Shown here piece after piece: positions 7,067-14,056 of a stretch of DNA of 15,815 nt. The stretch covers positions 1 to 15,815 of the forward strand of contig CANGEZ010000018.1 in the NCBI GenBank assembly GCA_947452875.1, written 5' to 3'. Made by a program: the position numbers and the translations under genes. The stretch is from Chitinophagaceae bacterium (GTDB lineage: Bacteria > Bacteroidota > Bacteroidia > Chitinophagales > Chitinophagaceae). Under the pieces are notes generated by a model. That model was not told where the DNA came from. It ran no database searches and saw nothing but the letters and a program-made list of their open reading frames with translations. Positions within the stretch are counted from its first letter, which is position 1. Each line of letters starts with the position of its first letter.

Positions 7067-8494
7067 ATGAGCAATAACCCTTACAGACACAACAATAGTG
7101 AAATAAGAGAATTACTGATGCAATACCTGAAAATGAAATCAGGTAAGGGCTTTACTTTCATAGAAGAAGACGGGTTTGAACAAATTGCGGATTATTACAT
7201 TCAAAAAGACCAATTTCAAGATGCGTTAGAAGCTGCAGAATTTGGTATCAATCAGTTTCCTTATTCTTCAATGCTTTTGATTATAAAAGCTGACATTTTA
7301 CTCTCACTAAGAAGGTACGAAGATTGCTTGCAATACTTAGAAAAAGCAGCTTTGTTAGACAACAGCGATTCCAATCTTTTTATTATTAAAACTGATGCTT
7401 TATTGGCTTTGGATAAGCAGGAGGAAGCTGCTGAGTTACTTGAAACAGCAATTCATTCTTTTGATGGAGAAGATAAAATTAATCTTTTATTTGAGTTGGC
7501 AGATGTATATGATGATTATGAGAATTTTGAAAAAGTGTTTGATTGTCTAAAAATAATTCTGCATCAAGATCCCAACAATGAAGAGGCGTTATACAAAATA
7601 TGTTTCTGGACAGATTATACAGGCAGAAACGAAGAAGGCATAAAGTTACATCAGTGGATATTGGATAGGAATCCATTCAGTGAATTGGCTTGGTTTAATT
7701 TGGGCGCGGCTTACCAGGGAATAAAATTATATGAAAAATCAATTGATGCTTATCAATATGCAGTTGCCATAAATGAAAAGTTTGATTATGCTTACAGAAA
7801 CATGGGCGATGCTTACATCAGACTCAAGAAATACAAAGAAGCTATAGAAGTATTGGAAAAAGTTTTGGAACTATCTATTCCAGAAGCTGTAATATATGAA
7901 GCTATTGGGCATAGTTATGACAAAATGAGCAACTATGCACAAGCAAGATTTAATTATAAAAAAGCAAGCCATTTAAATCAGGAAGACAGTCAGATGCATT
8001 ACAAGATTGCCTGTACTTACATAAATGAAGGCAATTGGCAAAATGCGATTAAGGCATTGCAAACTGCTCTTAAAAATCATTTACTTCAGCCCGAATACAA
8101 CCTTGCATTAGGTAGATGTTATATGCAACTACAACAGTTTGATGAAGCTATAACTTATCTCGGAAACGTAGTTAGGATTAGACCTAAAAACACAAATGGC
8201 TGGATTGAGTTATTGAAGTGCTTTTACCAAGGTCAACTTTTCGAAGAGGGTTTTGAATATGCGGCAACAGCTTTTGAGCATACGGATTCAAAACCGATTT
8301 TTGTTTATTTTAAATCTGCTTTTCTTTTTGCCATGGGGCAGTCCAAACAAGCATTGATATATCTAGAGTATGCATTAAAAGCCAATCCCAAACTCATCAA
8401 ACAGTTTATCGAGATAAAACCATCTATTTTACAAAATCAACAAGTCGTTGAATTGATTTCCCAATATAAAAAGTCAAAATCGAGAAAGAAATAA
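7067..8494 (+). CDS. TPR-repeat protein (about 12 tetratricopeptide repeats)
   Basis: From the ATG at 7067 the product has 475 residues, no signal peptide and no membrane segment, so it is probably a cytoplasmic scaffold. After a short leader (1-30) it is almost wholly TPR. About twelve 34-residue units run from near residue 30 to 445, each with the W/L-G-A/Y-A-P spacing, for example WFNLGAAYQGIKLYEKSIDA and YRNMGDAYIRLKKYKEAIEV. Such arrays bind peptides or partner proteins; the partner is not evident. The frame is open to a TTG at 7037, but MSNNPYRHNN at the ATG is the more natural start. An AT-rich region with poly-T and poly-A runs (about 6965-7018) precedes it. The stop is about 40 bases before the comA -7 element. 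Confidence 0.9.
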   Translation: MSNNPYRHNNSEIRELLMQYLKMKSGKGFTFIEEDGFEQIADYYIQKDQFQDALEAAEFGINQFPYSSMLLIIKADILLSLRRYEDCLQYLEKAALLDNSDSNLFIIKTDALLALDKQEEAAELLETAIHSFDGEDKINLLFELADVYDDYENFEKVFDCLKIILHQDPNNEEALYKICFWTDYTGRNEEGIKLHQWILDRNPFSELAWFNLGAAYQGIKLYEKSIDAYQYAVAINEKFDYAYRNMGDAYIRLKKYKEAIEVLEKVLELSIPEAVIYEAIGHSYDKMSNYAQARFNYKKASHLNQEDSQMHYKIACTYINEGNWQNAIKALQTALKNHLLQPEYNLALGRCYMQLQQFDEAITYLGNVVRIRPKNTNGWIELLKCFYQGQLFEEGFEYAATAFEHTDSKPIFVYFKSAFLFAMGQSKQALIYLEYALKANPKLIKQFIEIKPSILQNQQVVELISQYKKSKSRKK

Positions 8495-8535
8495 TTCGTT
8501 GATTTGAAACCAACTCAAATGTCAGCGTGATTGGA

Positions 8536-8543
8536 TATATTTG
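8536..8543 (+). promoter_or_regulatory. Bacteroidota -7 promoter element for the comA homologue; decides the start
   Basis: TATATTTG matches TAnnTTTG and overlaps the TTG at 8541 that would be the furthest upstream start codon. Translation therefore more likely begins at the ATG at 8565, 21 bases downstream. Confidence 0.65.
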
Positions 8544-8564
8544 CTCAAAATTTACATAAAAGCA

Positions 8565-9326
8565 ATGAATTTCAATCTTACTCAAATCCCAGACAGAGCA
8601 GCAAAGCCAAGAAAAAATGGAATTACAATGATCATGGATAAAGGTCTCAGCACAAATGAGGCTAAAAATCTAATGGAAGTTGGTCATCCTCATATCGATA
8701 TGGTGAAACTTGGTTTTGGGACTTCATATGTGACTCCCAATCTTAAAGAAAAACTTGAAGTATATCGTTCTTATGACATGCCTGTTTATTTTGGAGGTAC
8801 ACTTTTCGAAGCTTTTTTAATTAGAAATCAATTTGAAGACTATATCAATGTTTGTAAGGAATTCGGTGTGAGTTACATGGAAGTGAGTGATGGGTCAATT
8901 ACAATTCCTCATGCTGAGAAATGTGGTTATATCGAAAAATTGACAAAACATGGCGTTGTATTGAGTGAAGTTGGAAGTAAAGATGCTGCTCATATTATCC
9001 CTCCTTACAAATGGATCGAATTGATGCGTGCAGAATTGAATGCAGGTTCAGCATACGTAATTGCTGAAGCGAGAGAGGCGGGCAACGTAGGCATATACAG
9101 AGGTTCCGGTGAAGTAAGAGAAGGACTTGTTCAGGAAATTCTTACTCAAATACCTGCTGAAAATATTCTTTGGGAAGCTCCTCAAAAAGCACAACAACTT
9201 TATTTCCTTGAACTCATCGGATGTAATGTAAATCTTGGAAACATTGCGCCTTCAGAAATAATTGCCTTAGAAGCCATGAGAATTGGTTTAAGAGGAGATA
9301 CTTTTGAATTGTATCTCAACAAATAA
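8565..9326 (+). CDS. comA: Phosphosulfolactate synthase (ComA family)
   Basis: ComA-family enzymes add sulfite to phosphoenolpyruvate to form phosphosulfolactate, the first step of coenzyme M synthesis in methanogens, and a homologue serves sulfolactate formation in Bacillus. The 253-residue product is full length and reads as a TIM barrel. Conserved blocks are DKGLS (25-29), KLGFGTS (48-54), YFGGTLFE (75-82), EVSDGS (106-111), SEVGSKD (134-140), EARE (168-171) and GNVGIYRGSGEVR (173-185). The start is set by the -7 element at 8536. aroE follows after 76 bases with no clear terminator, so read-through is possible. No phosphatase or sulfolactate dehydrogenase is in the window. The product may feed a sulfonate such as a sulfonolipid precursor (inference). 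Confidence 0.9.
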   Translation: MNFNLTQIPDRAAKPRKNGITMIMDKGLSTNEAKNLMEVGHPHIDMVKLGFGTSYVTPNLKEKLEVYRSYDMPVYFGGTLFEAFLIRNQFEDYINVCKEFGVSYMEVSDGSITIPHAEKCGYIEKLTKHGVVLSEVGSKDAAHIIPPYKWIELMRAELNAGSAYVIAEAREAGNVGIYRGSGEVREGLVQEILTQIPAENILWEAPQKAQQLYFLELIGCNVNLGNIAPSEIIALEAMRIGLRGDTFELYLNK

Positions 9327-9402
9327 TTTCAATAAAGTCTTGTCTTTATAAAAGAGAAATTCATTTTCGGGTGTTTTCATAAAATACATCAATAATAAAA
9401 AG

Positions 9403-10149
9403 ATGAGGATTTTCGGTTTGATAGGTTATCCTTTGGGTCATTCTTTTTCTAAGATTTTCTTTACTCAGAAATTCAAGGAGCAAAGTATTGATGATGCTTG
9501 CTTTGAATTGTTTCCAATTGAATCAATAAATGAATTTCCTGAATTAATTGCTGGTCATCCCGGAATAGAAGGCCTTGCGGTTACAAAACCCCATAAGGAA
9601 AATATTATTCCCTATTTAACACACATAGACGAAGCGGCTACAGAAATTGGAGCAGTAAATTGTATCGTTTTTAAGAATGGAGATTTGATAGGCCACAACA
9701 CAGATGTGATTGGTTTTGAAAAATCATTGTTGCCTTTATTGCAAAGTCACCATAAAAAAGCTTTGGTGCTAGGAACAGGCGGCGCATCTAAAGGAGTTCA
9801 ATTTGTTTTGAAAAAGAATGGAATAGAATTCCTAACTGTAAGTCGTTCCCAATCAGCAAGCAAAGGTGATATTTTTTATGAGCAGATTGATGAACAAATG
9901 ATGATTGAATTCTCATTAATAATAAATGCAACACCTGCAGGAATGACTCCCGACGAAGCAGGTTGTCCTGATATACCTTATCAATACATTAGCGACAGAC
10001 ATCTTTTATATGATTTGATTTACAAGCCTGACGAAACCCTATTTATGAAAAAGGGAAAAGCTAAAGGCGCGAGGGTAAAAAATGGTCACGAAATGTTCTT
10101 GATTCAGGCAGAAGCCAATTGGTTATATTGGCAGGGAATCATGAGCTGA
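9403..10149 (+). CDS. aroE: Shikimate dehydrogenase
   Basis: AroE reduces 3-dehydroshikimate to shikimate with NADPH in the aromatic amino-acid pathway. The 248 residues match the shorter bacterial forms. Substrate residues are in place: Ser14 and Ser16 in GHSFS, Thr61 and catalytic Lys65 in VTKPHK, Asn86 in GAVNCIV, Asp101 in GHNTDVIGF, and Gln235 near the end. The nucleotide loop is GTGGASK (124-130). The motif normally written NVTxPxK begins AVT here, but the replaced Asn is not one of the recognised substrate ligands, so activity is expected. The last 11 bases overlap the end of the convergent thioesterase gene, leaving no room for a terminator. Confidence 0.96.
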   Translation: MRIFGLIGYPLGHSFSKIFFTQKFKEQSIDDACFELFPIESINEFPELIAGHPGIEGLAVTKPHKENIIPYLTHIDEAATEIGAVNCIVFKNGDLIGHNTDVIGFEKSLLPLLQSHHKKALVLGTGGASKGVQFVLKKNGIEFLTVSRSQSASKGDIFYEQIDEQMMIEFSLIINATPAGMTPDEAGCPDIPYQYISDRHLLYDLIYKPDETLFMKKGKAKGARVKNGHEMFLIQAEANWLYWQGIMS

Positions 10150-10570
10150 TTCTTGATTTAAATTTGTCAGGAATACTTGCAATTTTCTTGGCCTTGTAAT
10201 CATAGAATACAATTCCTGTTTTTGCTTTTGCTATGGTTATTTTTTTCGCTTCCCTCATCGTTTCTATCAAATAATAAAGTTCAAATCCTGCGGTTGTAAA
10301 TTCACCAACTGCCATGCTGATTTCAAGTTTGTCGCCATAAAAAGATTCACTAAGGTAACAAACGGCAAGGTCACTCAAGATAATAGAAGCGCCTTCGATA
10401 TTCATTTCATTATATCCCATTTTATCCAGCCATTGCACTCTTGCTTCATGTATGATACCTACTAGAGCATCATTGCCCATGTGGTTTCCATAATTGACAT
10501 CCGTAATTCTAACACGAATATTTAATTTGTCATGAATTTTTTCGGGTATTTCAATTTTGATTCTAGCCAT
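10139..10570 (-). CDS. Hotdog-fold acyl-CoA thioesterase (4HBT/YbgC-like)
   Basis: The 143-residue product has the layout of a 4-hydroxybenzoyl-CoA thioesterase-type hotdog protein. A first strand leads into RVRITDVNYGNHMGND (19-34), where YbgC/FadM relatives have a catalytic Asp and the GHxxN turn. A long central helix with HEARVQWLDKMGY follows, then strands including YGDKLEISMAVGEF and a final KIASIPDKF. It presumably hydrolyses acyl-CoA or acyl-ACP; the substrate cannot be read from sequence. Its ATG overlaps the end of rdgB by eight bases (ATGGCTAG holds both start and stop), so translational coupling is likely. Its stop overlaps aroE by 11 bases. Confidence 0.88.
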   Translation of the reverse strand: MARIKIEIPEKIHDKLNIRVRITDVNYGNHMGNDALVGIIHEARVQWLDKMGYNEMNIEGASIILSDLAVCYLSESFYGDKLEISMAVGEFTTAGFELYYLIETMREAKKITIAKAKTGIVFYDYKAKKIASIPDKFKSRISS

Positions 10571-11147
10571 GATTTTTGTTTAAAAAGTCAATCAATTTAG
10601 AAGTAGCTTTTTTTCTGTGACTGAATATATTTTTATCAGCCATTTCCATTTCTGCAAATGTTTTGTCACTGCCATCAGGAATAAAAATAGAGTCGTAGCC
10701 AAATCCTTTATCACCTCTTTGTATTTCAGTAATGGTGCCTTTGCAAAGGCCTTCAAATTGGATTTCTTCTCCATTAACAATAAGTGAAATGACGGTTCTG
10801 AATTGAGCAGTTCTGTCATTTACTAAAGTCATTTTTTGTAGTAGCTTTTCGATGTTTTTTTGATTGTCATTTTCATCTCCAGCATATCTTGCACTTTTAA
10901 CTCCTGGCTCTCCATTTAGTGCAGCTACTTCTAAGCCTGTGTCTTCACTGAAACAATCTGAATTTGTTAACTTAAAAATGAAAGTAGATTTTTCTCTTGC
11001 ATTTTCTTCTAATGTTGGGTGAGGTTCTGGAATATCAGTAAAAATACCCGCTTCACGAAGACCGATGATTTGCATATTGTCGTTTAAAATGCTCCTGATT
11101 TCATGAATTTTATTATTGTTATTGGTTGCGAAAATTAATACAGACAT
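10563..11147 (-). CDS. rdgB: XTP/dITP pyrophosphatase (RdgB/HAM1)
   Basis: This enzyme removes non-canonical purine nucleotides (dITP, XTP, ITP) by cleaving them to the monophosphate and pyrophosphate, which prevents their incorporation into DNA and RNA. The 194 residues match the family length. Motifs are ATNNNNK (7-13), TLEENAREK (45-53), SEDTGLEV (67-74, with catalytic Asp69), GVKSARYAG (82-90), GFGYDSIF (148-155) and SHRKKA (176-181). It is the middle gene of a minus-strand operon, nine bases after the psi-like gene and overlapping the thioesterase by eight. Confidence 0.97.
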   Translation of the reverse strand: MSVLIFATNNNNKIHEIRSILNDNMQIIGLREAGIFTDIPEPHPTLEENAREKSTFIFKLTNSDCFSEDTGLEVAALNGEPGVKSARYAGDENDNQKNIEKLLQKMTLVNDRTAQFRTVISLIVNGEEIQFEGLCKGTITEIQRGDKGFGYDSIFIPDGSDKTFAEMEMADKNIFSHRKKATSKLIDFLNKNHG

Positions 11148-11156
11148 CGTAGATTT

Positions 11157-11657
11157 TTAAATTGAAAAAATTGATTTAAGGCAATTCCATAATTGCTTTT
11201 TTTCTTCAACATTCTTGCCTATTTGTGTTAATGAAGATGCGTTTAAAAAAGTCATTGATTTTAATTTGCTTATTACATAATATTCGTAGTGTTGTTCAAT
11301 TGCAATTGATGTTAAATTGATGCCGAAAGTGATCATGACATTGGGATTGAAATGCTCTTTTAACAACGCTAAATCTATTTCACTAAGTTGTGAAAGATTG
11401 AGTAAAGCGATATCATTAAAATTCAATTTGCAGGCATTTAAAATTCCGGCTAAAAGCACAGTGTCAGCGTCATTAAGGTGAACGGCTTCATTGTCATTTA
11501 CTAGAATTAGTATTTGCTTTTGGTTCTTACCAAGGAAATTCAGGGATTGTGGCTTTAAAGAATTGCTTTTTATTTGCGGTGTATCTAAAGCTACCAAAGA
11601 ATTCCTATACAATTCTGTTGTTAAACCAACAGAGATTTGAAAATTGTCTAAACTCAT
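11157..11657 (-). CDS. Unknown protein; resembles DNA polymerase III psi (HolD) in layout
   Basis: The 166-residue product is soluble with no signal peptide. A Lys/Gln-rich linker (around 28-48) leads to a Rossmann-like core. QILILVNDNE (48-57) is a strand; DADTVLLAGILNACKLNFNDIALLNLSQL (about 63-91) is a helix, strand and helix; VMITFGINL (about 107-115) is another strand. MTFLNASSLTQIGKN (about 134-148) and KKQLWNCLKSIF close the protein. This order recalls E. coli psi (HolD): a hydrophobic strand, a helix with a DQVLQL-like strand, and an alanine/serine-Pro/Ser-Leu turn before a final LW-containing helix. The similarity is by memory and eye, and psi-like proteins are very divergent, so treat it as a hypothesis. 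It leads an operon with rdgB and is divergent from ilvE (50 bases). Confidence 0.8.
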   Translation of the reverse strand: MSLDNFQISVGLTTELYRNSLVALDTPQIKSNSLKPQSLNFLGKNQKQILILVNDNEAVHLNDADTVLLAGILNACKLNFNDIALLNLSQLSEIDLALLKEHFNPNVMITFGINLTSIAIEQHYEYYVISKLKSMTFLNASSLTQIGKNVEEKKQLWNCLKSIFSI

Positions 11658-11707
11658 GATTTAGGGTATTAAGGGCGTGTTTTTTTTGTTTCTTTGCAGT
11701 AAAATTA

Positions 11708-12778
11708 ATGAATATGATTGCAGCAGCCGATTTTAAAATAATTAAATCAGAAAAGAGCAAAATCAATGATCATAGTTTGGAAAATATTCCTTTTGGAAAA
11801 TATTTTACAGACCATATGCTTGAAGTAGATTACGAAAACGGCGAATGGAAAAATGTTGAGATAAAACCATTTCAGCCACTTTCACTTTCTCCTGCTTTGG
11901 CTGCCATTCATTATGGTCAGGCAATTTTCGAAGGTATCAAAGCGTATAAAAGTCCTGAAGGAGAAGCTTTGATTTTCAGACCTCACGATAATTTCAGACG
12001 ATTTAATGTTTCAGCGGAAAGAATGCAAATGCCCACCATACCAGAAGAGATTTTCATTGAGGGTATGAAAATGCTGATTAACATTGATCGTGAATGGATA
12101 CCAAGTTTTGAAGATCATTCTTTATACATCAGACCTTTCATGTTTAGCAGTGATGAAATGATTGGTGTTAGGCCCAGCGAAAATTATAAGTTCATGATTA
12201 TTCTAAGCCCAACTGGTCCTTATTATAACACACCCATGCGCATTTATGTAGAAGAACAATATGTAAGAGCTGTGCCTGGTGGAGTAGGCTACGCCAAAGC
12301 TGCCGGTAATTATGGCGCTGCCATGCATGCCACCGCAGAAGCTAAAAGAAAAGGCTATGATCAAGTACTTTGGACAGATGCGTTTGAGCACAGATATGTT
12401 CAAGAATGTGGAACCATGAACGTATTTTTTATTATCGGGAATAAAGCCATTACTCCGGATTTATCTACAGGAACGATTCTTTCAGGAGTAACAAGGGACA
12501 GTGTTATCCAAACTTTGAAGGAAATGGACCTTCATGTTGAGGAAAGACCGCTAGATATTGAAGAAATTATTTTGGCTCACAAGTCAGGTACACTTAGGGA
12601 GGTTTTCGGAACCGGAACTGCGGCTACTATTTCATACATAAAGGAATTGCGTTACAAAGAATATGTCATGGAATTTGACGTAACTAATTGGAATACAGCG
12701 CCCGAAGTTAAGAGCCGTCTTAACGCCATCAGATATGGAATTGCAGAAGATAGACATTGCTGGATGATGAAAGCGTAA
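11708..12778 (+). CDS. ilvE: Branched-chain amino acid aminotransferase (class IV PLP)
   Basis: This enzyme exchanges amino groups between glutamate and the keto acids of valine, leucine and isoleucine. The 356 residues fit the longer BCAT form shared with eukaryotes and many Bacteroidota. The PLP lysine is Lys197 in GYAKAAGNYG. QECGTMNVFF (232-241) supplies the conserved Glu233, ILSGVTRDSV (257-266) and FGTGTAA (300-306) bind the cofactor phosphate, and Arg142 is in the YIRPF segment. ATG 11708 is used; a second Met two codons later is possible. A TTTG at 11693-11696 may be part of a weak -7 element (the TA of the consensus is missing). A good terminator follows. Confidence 0.95.
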   Translation: MNMIAAADFKIIKSEKSKINDHSLENIPFGKYFTDHMLEVDYENGEWKNVEIKPFQPLSLSPALAAIHYGQAIFEGIKAYKSPEGEALIFRPHDNFRRFNVSAERMQMPTIPEEIFIEGMKMLINIDREWIPSFEDHSLYIRPFMFSSDEMIGVRPSENYKFMIILSPTGPYYNTPMRIYVEEQYVRAVPGGVGYAKAAGNYGAAMHATAEAKRKGYDQVLWTDAFEHRYVQECGTMNVFFIIGNKAITPDLSTGTILSGVTRDSVIQTLKEMDLHVEERPLDIEEIILAHKSGTLREVFGTGTAATISYIKELRYKEYVMEFDVTNWNTAPEVKSRLNAIRYGIAEDRHCWMMKA

Positions 12779-12803
12779 TGAATCTCAAGAAAAAAATATC
12801 ATT

Positions 12804-12830
12804 AAAACCGCATCTATTTGCGGTTTTTTT
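12804..12830 (+). terminator. Rho-independent terminator after ilvE
   Basis: AAAACCGCA at 12804-12812 pairs with TGCGGTTTT at 12819-12827 around a six-base loop, followed by T to 12830. It is 25 bases after the ilvE stop and shields the rpsL promoter. Confidence 0.9.
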
Positions 12831-12893
12831 ATGGAATGTGAATAAAAAAAGATTTTTTCGTACATATTTTTTTCTTTTTTAAATGAATATGGT

Positions 12894-12901
12894 TACCTTT
12901 G
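12894..12901 (+). promoter_or_regulatory. Bacteroidota -7 promoter element for rpsL-rpsG
   Basis: TACCTTTG matches the phylum -7 consensus 26 bases before the rpsL ATG. It is part of a 20-base block (12893-12912) nearly identical to the one before yidC. A T-rich tract (about 12867-12880) stands at the -33 region in place of a clear TTG. Confidence 0.75.
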
Positions 12902-12927
12902 CCGTCCAAAATTTAAAAGGTTAATAA

Positions 12928-13302
12928 ATGCCTACAATTCAACAGTTAGTAAGAAAAGGAAGAGAAATCATCAAAACCAAAAGCAAATCAAGAGCTTTGG
13001 ATAGTTGCCCACAACGTAGAGGTGTTTGTACCAGAGTGTACACAACAACTCCTAAAAAGCCAAACTCGGCTTTGCGTAAAGTGGCTAAAGTTCGTTTAAC
13101 AAACAAGATTGAGGTTATTGCCTACATTCCGGGTGAAGGCCACAATTTGCAAGAGCACTCAATCGTGTTAATACGTGGTGGAAGGGTTAAAGATCTTCCG
13201 GGTGTACGTTATCATATCGTTCGTGGTAGCTTGGATACTGCGGGTGTGAAAGATCGTAAACAAAGCCGTAGTAAATATGGTACCAAAAAAGCCAAAAAAT
13301 AA
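12928..13302 (+). CDS. rpsL: 30S ribosomal protein S12
   Basis: S12 sits at the decoding centre of the small subunit. The 124 residues are typical length and begin PTIQQLVRKGR. TPKKPNSALRK (41-51) carries Lys43 and GRVKDLPGVRYH carries Lys88, the unmutated residues at the two main streptomycin-resistance sites; Asp89 is the site methylthiolated in E. coli. Nothing suggests a resistance allele. It leads a two-gene unit with rpsG, 48 bases apart. Confidence 0.99.
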   Translation: MPTIQQLVRKGREIIKTKSKSRALDSCPQRRGVCTRVYTTTPKKPNSALRKVAKVRLTNKIEVIAYIPGEGHNLQEHSIVLIRGGRVKDLPGVRYHIVRGSLDTAGVKDRKQSRSKYGTKKAKK

Positions 13303-13350
13303 TTTTAAAAAAATAATATCAATTAAGTCGTCTGACTAAAATTAATAACA

Positions 13351-13818
13351 ATGCGTAAGTCACAACCGAAAAAGATTCCTTTAGCACCAGATCCAAAATT
13401 TAATGATAAGCTGGTTACTAGATTTGTAAACAACCTTATGTGGGAAGGTAAAAAAAGTGGTGCTTTTATCATTTTTTATGATTCTCTTGATAAAGTTGCT
13501 AAAATTACCGGCGAAGACGGATATGAAGTTTGGAAAAGAGCTTTGACTAACATCACTCCTGGTGTAGAGGTTCGTAGCCGTCGTATCGGTGGTGCTACAT
13601 TCCAAATTCCTTCTGAAGTAAGACCAGATAGAAAAATTTCTTTGAGCATCAAATGGATGATCAGATATAGCCGTGAAAGAAACGGACGTAGCATGGCTGA
13701 TAAATTAGCTAACGAAATCGTTGCTGCAAGTAAAGGTGAAGGTGCTGCTTTCAAAAAGAAAGAAGATACCCATCGTATGGCTGAAGCCAACAAAGCTTTT
13801 GCTCACTTCAAAGTTTAA
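13351..13818 (+). CDS. rpsG: 30S ribosomal protein S7
   Basis: S7 nucleates assembly of the 30S head by binding 16S rRNA. The 155 residues match the family; landmarks are the N-terminal basic start RKSQPKKIPLAPDPKFNDKLVTRFVN region, ALTNITPGVEVRSRRIGGATFQIP (about 65-88), and the conserved RNGRSMADKLANEI (110-123). The 48-base spacer before it contains a small palindrome (AGTC-GTCT-GACT at 13326-13337); S7 represses its own operon through the rpsL-rpsG spacer in E. coli, but a similar role here is only a guess. A terminator follows 16 bases after the stop, so fusA is not in this transcript. Confidence 0.99.
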   Translation: MRKSQPKKIPLAPDPKFNDKLVTRFVNNLMWEGKKSGAFIIFYDSLDKVAKITGEDGYEVWKRALTNITPGVEVRSRRIGGATFQIPSEVRPDRKISLSIKWMIRYSRERNGRSMADKLANEIVAASKGEGAAFKKKEDTHRMAEANKAFAHFKV

Positions 13819-13834
13819 TTTTGAAATTCAAAAT

Positions 13835-13867
13835 AAAAAAAAGCCGCTCATTGAGTGGCTTTTTTTA
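13835..13867. terminator. Bidirectional terminator between rpsG and the convergent secreted-protein gene
   Basis: GCCGCTC at 13843-13849 pairs with GAGTGGC at 13853-13859 (one G-U) around a three-base loop. The flanking A run (13835-13842) and T run (13860-13866) extend the stem. On either strand the hairpin is followed by T, so it can end rpsG transcripts from the left and minus-strand transcripts from the right. No other hairpin was seen after the minus-strand gene's stop. Confidence 0.9.
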
Positions 13868-13943
13868 TGCTTTTTTTGAAAGTAAAATAATATTCATTTG
13901 ATGATCTTTTTATCTAGACTATCCCAACTCCCAATATTTAATT

Positions 13944-14051
13944 CAGCTTATCCAGTTTATCCAGTCTATCCAGTTTATCAAGCTTATCCAGTCTATCTAG
14001 TTTATCCAGCTTATCCAGTTTATCCAGCTTATCCAGTTTATCTAGTGTATC
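13944..14051. repeat. Twelve-copy 9-bp tandem repeat (CAGYTTATC)
   Basis: Twelve contiguous 9-base units fill exactly 108 bases without any insertion or deletion. AG at unit positions 2-3 and TATC at 6-9 are invariant. Position 1 is C in nine units, T in two and A in one. Position 4 is C or T. Position 5 is T except C in units 3 and 6 and G in unit 12. Units 8-11 alternate CTT and TTT at positions 4-6, giving an 18-bp higher order. The array lies between the rpsG terminator and the stop of the minus-strand secreted-protein gene (five bases away). On the minus strand it reads as a repeated Asp-Lys-Leu. Confidence 0.95.
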
Positions 14052-14056
14052 CATCC

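Noticed and set aside
9332..9349. Inverted repeat after comA (ATAAAG with CTTTAT) as a terminator
   Set aside because: Only six A-T-rich pairs and no T run, so too weak to call.
9403..10149. aroE as an inactive paralogue because NVT reads AVT
   Set aside because: The substrate and catalytic residues (Ser14, Ser16, Thr61, Lys65, Asn86, Asp101, Gln235) are all present.
12928..13302. Streptomycin-resistance allele of rpsL
   Set aside because: Lys43 and Lys88 are both present, so the wild-type residues are kept.
13944..14051. Possible CRISPR array
   Set aside because: Units of 9 bases are contiguous with no spacers, so this is a minisatellite.
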